Part shown: positions 6,879 through 14,211 of the stretch, one piece after another
Numbering within the stretch: position 1 is the first letter of the stretch
How the letters are laid out: each line of letters opens with the position of its first letter
Assembly: GCA_029975965.1 (NCBI GenBank)
Contig: JARKOV010000050.1
Location: forward strand, 1-20,773
Origin: Anaerolinea sp.
Lineage (GTDB): Bacteria; Chloroflexota; Anaerolineae; Anaerolineales; Anaerolineaceae
Direction of reading: 5' to 3'
DNA length: 20,773 nucleotides
Translations under genes and position numbers: made by a program
Notes under the pieces: generated by a model
Database searches by the model: none
What the model was told of the DNA's origin: nothing
Seen by the model: only the letters and a program-made list of their open reading frames with translations

Positions 6879-7232
6879 TCACCATTTGGGTTCTTCACTC
6901 AACTGGTAAACCGTGTGGCAGAAGGGGCAAGTGACCATCGGCGCGCCGTTGACCACTTTGATATTTTCAGCAGTCAGCGTACCCCCGCATGACTGGCATT
7001 TTAATGAATCCATCGCCACATTTCCCGGCAGGTCCACCTTGAGGGTCACTTGAGTCGCGGCATCGGCTCTGGCTTTGCGACCGACCAGGTAGATGATCCC
7101 CAGGCCGATCCCGGCGCTGATCACCCCAACCACGATCCAACCGGGCTGCGGATTCGATCCAAAGGCACCCCAAATGAACAAAACACCGAAAAAGATGAGT
7201 ATTGCAGCGACGATATAACCGACGGTTTTCAT
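6879..7232 (-). CDS. Small two-helix membrane protein with C-terminal zinc ribbon
   Basis: The 117-residue protein starts at ATG 7232 after an ideal GGAGGT. It has two membrane helices (about 5-25 and 32-52), a short basic linker, and a C-terminal domain with CQSC (around 79-82) and CPFC (around 102-105), the spacing of a four-cysteine zinc ribbon. It is the first gene of the five-gene operon, 41 bases before the Cys-Ala-tail protein. The ribbon would face the cytoplasm, the same side as the Cys-Ala tail, if both ends are inside. I do not recognise a named family. Role unknown; partner or membrane anchor for the tail protein is inferred from position. Confidence 0.8.
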   Translation of the reverse strand: MKTVGYIVAAILIFFGVLFIWGAFGSNPQPGWIVVGVISAGIGLGIIYLVGRKARADAATQVTLKVDLPGNVAMDSLKCQSCGGTLTAENIKVVNGAPMVTCPFCHTVYQLSEEPKW

Positions 7233-7254
7233 GCGTTACCTCCGGAATGAGTAT

Positions 7255-7283
7255 AGTGTAGCATCGAAGGATAGCAGGTGCAA
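7255..7283 (-). promoter_or_regulatory. Promoter of the five-gene Cys-Ala tail/radical SAM operon
   Basis: On the minus strand, TTGCAC (7278-7283) and TACACT (7255-7260) are separated by 17 bases and lie 23 bases upstream of the first ATG. The five genes downstream are overlapping or spaced by at most 41 bases, so this is probably the operon promoter. It is divergent from the ligA promoter about 60 bases away. Confidence 0.65.
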
Positions 7284-7329
7284 TAAGGGTAGAGGGTGAC
7301 GAACGTCATAAAAATATCAAGAATGGTAG

Positions 7330-9426
<2,097 letters not shown>

Positions 9427-9442
9427 GGGTGGGGTGGAATTC

Positions 9443-10645
9443 ATGCCGGGCCAGATCATCCTGAAAGAAGGGCGGGAAAAATCATTGCGCCAGGGGCATC
9501 CCTGGATATTCTCCGGAGCCGTAGCGCGAGTGGAGTCGGATGCGCAACCGGGCGATACGGTGGCGATCCGCTCGGCACGCGGTGAGTTCCTGGCATGGGC
9601 GGCCTTCAGCCCCTCGTCCCAGATTCGCGCGCGCGTCTGGTCGTTCGAGGAGCAAGAGCGGGTCGATGTCTCCTTTCTGCGTAAACGGCTTCAAGCTGCC
9701 TTGAGCCTGCGCGACATGACCGTCTCAGCCGGCGAAACCGATGCGATCCGACTGGTGCACGGCGAATCGGATGGATTACCCGGGCTGGTGGTGGATCGAT
9801 ATGGCGATGTGCTGGTCATGCAGGTGCTGAGCTGCGGGATCGAAGCCTGGCGCGATGTGCTGGCTGACCTGCTGGTCGAGTTGACCGGTGCTCAGACGGT
9901 TTACGAGCGTTCGGATGTAGACGTGCGCGCACTGGAGGGCCTGGCGACACGCTCGGGCTTGCTGAAAGGAAAAGCGCTTCCTGCCGAGGTGGTGATTGAA
10001 GAACATGGCCTTAAATTCTTGGTCGATTTGCGCAGCGGGCAGAAGACGGGTTTCTACATTGACCAGCGCCGTAACCGCAAGCGGCTGGCGGAATATGCGG
10101 CGGGCAAGACGGTGTTGAACTGTTTTTGCTACACCGGGGCGTTCAGCGTCTATGCTCTCGCCGGTGGAGCAGAGAGCGTGTTGTCGATCGAAAGCTCGGC
10201 GGAGGCGTTGGCGCTGGCACGCCAGAACCTCGCCATCAACGGTTTGCCGGTGGAGCGGGCGGAATGGCTGGAAGCGGACGTGTTTGCGGCTTTACGCAAA
10301 TTGCGTGACCAGGCGCGCTCTTTCGACCTGATCGTTCTCGATCCGCCCAAGTTCGCCCCCACTGCCGCGCAAGCGGAACGAGCCGCACGGGGGTACAAAG
10401 ATATCAACCTGCTGGCGTTCAAGTTGCTCAATCCGGGCGGCGTGTTGTTCACCTTTTCCTGTTCCGGTGGGATTTCGCCGGCGCTCTTCCAGAAGATTGT
10501 CGCCGGGGCAGCGCAGGATGCCCAGGTGGAGGCGGTGATCGTCGAACGGCTGGCGCAAGGACCAGACCATCCGGTCAGCCTCAATTTCCCCGAAGGCGAA
10601 TACCTGAAAGGCCTGGTGTGCGTCAAATGCGCTACCGGATCGTAG
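9443..10645 (+). CDS. rlmI: 23S rRNA (cytosine) methyltransferase, RlmI-like
   Basis: The 400-residue protein starts at ATG 9443, 16 bases after ligA. An N-terminal PUA-like RNA-binding domain (1-70, with GHPWIFSGAV) is followed by the EEHGLKFLVDLRSGQKTGFY region (186-205), SAM-binding VLNCFCYTGAFSVYA (224-238), LDPPKF (299-304) and FTFSCSG with the likely catalytic C340. This matches the YccW/RlmI family, which makes 5-methylcytosine at 23S position 1962 in E. coli. Target-site identity in this organism is inferred from family. Reading upstream of 9443 is overlap with ligA. The next gene overlaps its end. Confidence 0.9.
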   Translation: MPGQIILKEGREKSLRQGHPWIFSGAVARVESDAQPGDTVAIRSARGEFLAWAAFSPSSQIRARVWSFEEQERVDVSFLRKRLQAALSLRDMTVSAGETDAIRLVHGESDGLPGLVVDRYGDVLVMQVLSCGIEAWRDVLADLLVELTGAQTVYERSDVDVRALEGLATRSGLLKGKALPAEVVIEEHGLKFLVDLRSGQKTGFYIDQRRNRKRLAEYAAGKTVLNCFCYTGAFSVYALAGGAESVLSIESSAEALALARQNLAINGLPVERAEWLEADVFAALRKLRDQARSFDLIVLDPPKFAPTAAQAERAARGYKDINLLAFKLLNPGGVLFTFSCSGGISPALFQKIVAGAAQDAQVEAVIVERLAQGPDHPVSLNFPEGEYLKGLVCVKCATGS

Positions 10646-11604
10646 CCACGCTGGGACCGGCCAGCGCAACACCAGAAAGCTGGCGTGGGCTGATGGGGGC
10701 TGGGGCCAGCGCATTTCGCTTGAATACCTCTCACCTGACCATTGACCAGCTCCTCGGTTGGCTGGATCGGCTGGAGGCGTTCTTTGTCGCCCTCGGCGAG
10801 CGAGTGCCGGTCGTGCTCGACCTGCAGGGCAGCAAGTGGCGCCTGGGCCGGTTTGAGACTTTCGAGTTGTTCGCAGGGCGCTCCGTGCGCCTGGTGCCGG
10901 TGGAGGAGACTTCCGAGAGCGAGACCATCCCGGTACCTCACCCCGATTTCTTCAAAGCGGCACAGCGCTCGAATGGCGAAATCGTTCTCAACGATGCCAG
11001 GAGCAAGCTGGTCATCGAAGATTTTCTGGGCGATGGGATCGTCGCGAGGATTGCGCAGGGTGGGTGGATCGAGCCACGCAAAGGAATCACCTGCCTGGAT
11101 GCCGATTTTCGCGCCGAAGGATTGGGTATGGGCGATCGAGAGATCTTATCCAGAACGATCGGATACTCCCAGGTGTCTTACGCGATCTCCTACGTCAAAG
11201 ACGGTGCCGAGATGAGCGCCTATCGGGCCTGGTTCCCCGAACAGGCCGGATTGGTAGCCAAATTGGAGCGCGGGAGTGCGCTTGCGGATGCGCTGGAAAT
11301 CGCTCGGTTTGCCGATGAGCTGTGGCTGTGCCGGGGCGACCTGGGGGCAGAACTGGGCTTGCGGCAGATGGCAGAAGCCGCCCATGTATTTACCGGTCAG
11401 ATCCGGGATATTTTTGTCCCGACCTTGTTGGCAGGCCAGGTGCTGGAGCATATGACCGGCCATCCTGCTCCGACCCGCGCGGAAGTCAGCGCTTTATATG
11501 ATGCTTTGTTGGCGGGATATGCGGGCGTGGTGCTCTCCGACGAAACGGCGATTGGGGCAAATCCGCTGGAGGCCTGCCGAACCGCGGGATTATTTCTCAA
11601 ATAG
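10618..11604 (+). CDS. Pyruvate kinase-like protein, barrel only, divergent
   Basis: The 328-residue protein matches pyruvate kinase from RIVATLGPAS (7-16) onward: FRLNTSH (R34, N36, S38), VVLDLQGSKWR (D68), AKLER (K215, E217), RGDLGAEL (D241) and PTRAEVSAL...VVLSDETA. It ends after the barrel and lacks the C-terminal allosteric domain of usual enzymes of about 470 residues. At the position of the catalytic threonine (consensus ATQMLESM) it reads AGQVLEHM, so G273 replaces Thr; the DDG motif is also altered to LNDARS. It probably does not act as an ordinary pyruvate kinase. GTG at 10618 sits 6 bases after AAAGG and is chosen; ATG at 10627 is an alternative. The start overlaps rlmI by 28 bases, so translation is probably coupled. 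A palindromic repeat follows directly. Confidence 0.8.
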   Translation: MRQMRYRIVATLGPASATPESWRGLMGAGASAFRLNTSHLTIDQLLGWLDRLEAFFVALGERVPVVLDLQGSKWRLGRFETFELFAGRSVRLVPVEETSESETIPVPHPDFFKAAQRSNGEIVLNDARSKLVIEDFLGDGIVARIAQGGWIEPRKGITCLDADFRAEGLGMGDREILSRTIGYSQVSYAISYVKDGAEMSAYRAWFPEQAGLVAKLERGSALADALEIARFADELWLCRGDLGAELGLRQMAEAAHVFTGQIRDIFVPTLLAGQVLEHMTGHPAPTRAEVSALYDALLAGYAGVVLSDETAIGANPLEACRTAGLFLK

Positions 11605-11729
11605 AATACCCCAAGGCGCTAGTGGATTGTCCGATTGATCTTGATGGGATGTTATGGGGGCTTCGCCCCCATAACATCCCATCAATTCACGTTGGACAGA
11701 GTACCAGTCGCGCTGGCGCTTGGGGTATT
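11605..11729. repeat. Long palindromic repeat, copy 2, with outer inverted repeats
   Basis: A perfect 21-bp stem (11641-11661 with 11665-11685) closes on a TTC loop (GCGAAGC on the minus strand, a known very stable DNA mini-hairpin). Outside it TGTCC (11628-11632) pairs with GGACA (11694-11698), and an outer 11-bp inverted repeat AATACCCCAAG (11605-11615) / CTTGGGGTATT (11719-11729) bounds the element exactly, starting one base after the stop of the pyruvate-kinase-like gene and ending before tmRNA. Shares the flank GTACTCTGTC and the core with copy 1 in reverse orientation. Possible MITE/REP element or two-way terminator. Confidence 0.8.
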
Positions 11730-11733
11730 GAGG

Positions 11734-12122
11734 TGGAGATGGCGGGAATTGAACCCGCGTCCGAAAGAATCGACCCTCGAACATCTACGAGCGTAGCTGA
11801 TCCTCTATGTCGCCGGCGGTCCCAGGACCAGCAGGCAGGAACGCCGGCCATTCACTCGAGCCCGAAAGCCCTCTTTTATCCGGTTCGTGACCCACCCGGA
11901 CAGCACCCTGACTTTGTCACGCCTGCTCGACCTCCGGCCAGGGAGCGGGGCCGGCAGACGTCACCGGTTAAGGTGATTTGCCACCAAAGGCTGGGTTAAG
12001 CAGCCAGCGGGAGGGCGGAGTAAGTGCGGTTGGCACTCAATTTTTTGTACTGATTTTACGAGGTCGGTACCTCTCGGCTCGCAGTCCGGGACCAGCCTCT
12101 CCCGTCGAAGCCTGTCATCCCC
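11734..12122 (-). ncRNA. ssrA: Transfer-messenger RNA (tmRNA)
   Basis: The minus strand begins GGGGATGACAGGCTTCGACG, the typical tmRNA 5' end, and ends with CGGGTTCAATTCCCGCCATC followed by TCCA, the tRNA-like T arm and acceptor. The acceptor GGGGATG pairs with CATCTCC including one G-U. The 389-base length is usual for one-piece tmRNA. The tag reading frame (12034-11996) starts at GCC and encodes ANRTYSALPLAA, ending in the Leu-Ala-Ala degron recognised by proteases, then TAA. The terminal CCA is not fully encoded. tmRNA with SmpB rescues stalled ribosomes and tags the unfinished protein. The open frame 11622-11999 on the plus strand overlaps this RNA and is not a gene. Confidence 0.98.
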
Positions 12123-12132
12123 AGATATAGGT

Positions 12133-12138
12133 ATTATA
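12133..12138 (-). promoter_or_regulatory. -10 element of ssrA
   Basis: A perfect TATAAT on the minus strand lies 10 bases before the tmRNA 5' end. No convincing -35 is seen at 16-18 bases; TTCAAT (12159-12164) is weakly placed. Confidence 0.55.
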
Positions 12139-12276
12139 ACATCGATTAGCCGGCACCATTGAAGCGATGACAGGTGTCTGGGAGCATTTGTCACCTTCAT
12201 TCGGGATTGGTCGTAGAACCGAAGAAAGACGCATCCAAAACAGCTCGGACAGCGTAAATAGGTGTAGAATCTAGCC

Positions 12277-12294
12277 TTGTGCACCCGTGCACAA
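12277..12294. promoter_or_regulatory. Perfect palindrome upstream of corA, putative operator
   Basis: TTGTGCAC-CC-GTGCACAA is an 18-base perfect dyad (8-bp arms, 2-base centre). It begins 6 bases after a possible -10 (TAGAAT, 12265-12270) and ends 24 bases before the corA start, where a bound dimer would block transcription. The 2-base centre is too short for a stable hairpin, so a protein site is more likely than a terminator. Confidence 0.5.
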
Positions 12295-12318
12295 ATCCCT
12301 CGGGCAGGAGGTAGCGCA

Positions 12319-13251
12319 ATGATCACGATTTATAAAAATACCGAATCCGGCCTGGAAGTGATCCCCGAGGTGGCCACCGGCTGCTGGATCAACGCGGTCG
12401 ATCCTTCTCCCGATGAGATCGACGAGTTGACGGCCATGGGAATCCCTCACGACTTTGTCACGTACTCTCTCGACCTGGATGAGCGCTCGCGCACTGAGAA
12501 GGAAGACGACGGCACGCTCCTGGTGCTGCTGCGTATCCCATACTTCCAGGGCGTCAAGATGGACATCCCCTACACCACCATCCCTTTGGGTGTGGTGATG
12601 ACCAGCCGCTACGTGGTGACGATCTGCCGCCTGCAAAACGATGTCACCCAGGAACTGAGCTCGGGCCGGATGAAAGGGTTATCGACGGCGAAGCGAAACC
12701 GTTTCACGCTGCGTATCTTGCTGGCGGTTGCCAACCGTTACCTGGGGTATCTGCGCGAGATTAACCGTATCGTCGACACCCTGGAGGATCAAATCACCAT
12801 TTCACAGCGTAACCGCGAGATCCTCGAGTTGCTTAAGTATCAAAAAAGCCTGGTGTACTTCAACACGGCGATTAAGTCGAATGAGCTGATGATGGAGCGG
12901 CTGCAACGTTGGCAGTTATTCAAGGCTTTTCCTGAGGACGAGGATTTACTCGAAGATGTCATCACCGAGAACCAGCAGGCCATCGAAATGGTGGGGATTT
13001 CCAACAATATTCTCAGCTCGATGATGGACGCCTTCGCCTCGATCATCTCCAACAACCTGAATGTGGTGATGAAATTCCTGACCTCGATCACGATTGTGAT
13101 GTCCATTCCAACCATCGTCACCAGCTTCTTTGGGATGAATGTGACGCTGCCCTTCGCCGACCATCCACTGGCGGCGTTGTTCGTGGTGGTGATCTTCCTG
13201 GGTTTCTCTGGCCTGGTGATATACCTGTTTATGAAGCGGGATTGGTTCTAA
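12319..13251 (+). CDS. corA: CorA-family magnesium/divalent cation transporter
   Basis: The 310-residue protein has a long acidic and helical N-terminal cytoplasmic domain, then two C-terminal membrane helices (about 250-270 and 283-304). The family signature GMN at 272-274 (FFGMNV) follows the first helix and forms the selectivity entrance. The C-terminus MKRDWF is basic, typical of the family. ATG 12319 is chosen because AGGAGG (12307-12312) is ideally spaced; an upstream TTG at 12277 would start inside the palindrome and has no ribosome site. CorA pentamers let Mg2+ (or Co2+, Ni2+) into the cell; members of this subgroup can also act as other metal channels. A strong terminator follows at 13279, so it is probably transcribed alone. 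Confidence 0.93.
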   Translation: MITIYKNTESGLEVIPEVATGCWINAVDPSPDEIDELTAMGIPHDFVTYSLDLDERSRTEKEDDGTLLVLLRIPYFQGVKMDIPYTTIPLGVVMTSRYVVTICRLQNDVTQELSSGRMKGLSTAKRNRFTLRILLAVANRYLGYLREINRIVDTLEDQITISQRNREILELLKYQKSLVYFNTAIKSNELMMERLQRWQLFKAFPEDEDLLEDVITENQQAIEMVGISNNILSSMMDAFASIISNNLNVVMKFLTSITIVMSIPTIVTSFFGMNVTLPFADHPLAALFVVVIFLGFSGLVIYLFMKRDWF

Positions 13252-13278
13252 ATCACCCTTGCATATCTGGCATGTTGG

Positions 13279-13316
13279 TGTGCGCAGACCCGATCAGGTT
13301 TGCGCACAGGTTTTTT
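13279..13316 (+). terminator. Intrinsic terminator of corA
   Basis: A 12-bp stem with one G-U pair (13279-13290 with 13297-13308) and six-base loop CGATCA is followed by GG and six T residues (13311-13316), 28 bases after the corA stop. Confidence 0.9.
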
Positions 13317-13330
13317 AACCCCTCCGGACA

Positions 13331-13372
13331 TTGTACAAATCTTGTACAGCCAGGTTCGTAAGCTGGTAGAAT
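13331..13372 (+). promoter_or_regulatory. Promoter with TTGTACA direct repeats, ABC/AttH operon
   Basis: TTGTACA occurs at 13331-13337 and 13342-13348, one helical turn (11 bp) apart. The second can serve as -35; a -10 TAGAAT lies at 13367-13372, giving a 19-base spacer that contains the partial dyad CCAG-n9-CTGG. The -10 ends 6 bases before the ATG at 13379, so the mRNA may be leaderless. The long spacer with a dyad resembles MerR-type promoters; this is inference. Confidence 0.45.
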
Positions 13373-13378
13373 CGATCT

Positions 13379-14131
13379 ATGGACCAAAACGCAATCTTCG
13401 ATTCCAGGCCGCCAAATGCAATCCCTATCCATCAAGACGAATCGAATCGCTATTTACACCTGGTCAATTTGTGCAAAGAATACCGCGAGGGGAATCAACC
13501 GCGCAGAGTGCTGGAAGATACCAACCTCGTTATCGCTCAAGGGGAGTTCGTCGCCATTCTTGGCAAAAGTGGCAGCGGGAAAACGACCCTGCTGAATTTG
13601 ATCAGCGGTATCGACCGGGTGGATTGCGGGGATGTTTACCTGGATGGGGTTCTCCTGACCGGATTAAGCGAAACCGAGCGCACGCTTTTCAGGCGTGAAA
13701 AGATCGGGTTTATCTTCCAGTTCTTCAATTTGATCCCAACCCTGACCGTATGGGAGAACCTGATCCTTCCTCTGGAATTAAATGAGCGATCCAGCGATGA
13801 GGATTTTAACCGGGCGCGCAGCCTGTTGCGCGAGGTGGGTCTGGAAGGGCGTGAGAGCGCATATCCCGACCGATTGTCGGGCGGCGAGCAGCAACGCGTG
13901 GCTATTGCCAGAGCGCTGGTGCACGACCCTGCGCTGGTGCTGGCGGACGAACCGACCGGTAACCTGGACGAGGAAACTGGGCGGCACGTGCTGCACCTGC
14001 TTGACCGGTTGACCCGGCAGGCAGGAAAAAGCATGATCCTGGTCACCCATTCTGCCGAAGCGGCTTCCTTTGCCGACCGCATATTGGCTTTGCGCGAAGG
14101 TCGTTTGGTCCCCGTGGAAAAACCGGTGTGA
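13379..14131 (+). CDS. ABC transporter ATP-binding protein, LolD/MacB type
   Basis: The 250-residue ATPase has Walker A GKSGSGKT (62-69), Q-loop Gln114 (FQFFNLIP), signature LSGGEQQ (166-172), Walker B LVLADEP with catalytic Glu (186-192) and H-loop LVTHSAEA. The sequence [21 protein letters not shown] is typical of the LolD/MacB/FtsE-related group that powers FtsX-type permeases, which extrude or extract lipids and peptides rather than import solutes. There is no good ribosome site before ATG 13379; the nearby -10 suggests a leaderless start. Its stop overlaps a GTG start for the permease (GTGA at 14128-14131), showing it belongs to the same operon. Confidence 0.92.
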   Translation: MDQNAIFDSRPPNAIPIHQDESNRYLHLVNLCKEYREGNQPRRVLEDTNLVIAQGEFVAILGKSGSGKTTLLNLISGIDRVDCGDVYLDGVLLTGLSETERTLFRREKIGFIFQFFNLIPTLTVWENLILPLELNERSSDEDFNRARSLLREVGLEGRESAYPDRLSGGEQQRVAIARALVHDPALVLADEPTGNLDEETGRHVLHLLDRLTRQAGKSMILVTHSAEAASFADRILALREGRLVPVEKPV

Positions 14132-14202
14132 AAACCTCTACCTGGGTCTCACCCGCCTTGCGCAAAGTCGGGCTCCGCACCTTGCTCCGGCACGGCTGGT
14201 AA
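14128..14202 (+). pseudogene. Severed N-terminus of the FtsX-type permease (24 codons, then TAA)
   Basis: From a GTG overlapping the ATPase stop, the frame reads [18 protein letters not shown] then LLRHGW and meets TAA at 14200-14202, in frame with the large permease frame that resumes TALMIFGIALGV. Related permeases have an uninterrupted cytoplasmic stretch here, often with Gln at this point; TAA differs from the Gln codon CAA by one transition. Real nonsense mutation, re-initiation or sequence error are all possible. Confidence 0.7.
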
Positions 14203-14211
14203 ACTGCCCTG

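Noticed and set aside
11622..11999. Plus-strand 125-residue open frame
   Set aside because: It covers the palindromic repeat and most of tmRNA in antisense; no homology and no ribosome site.
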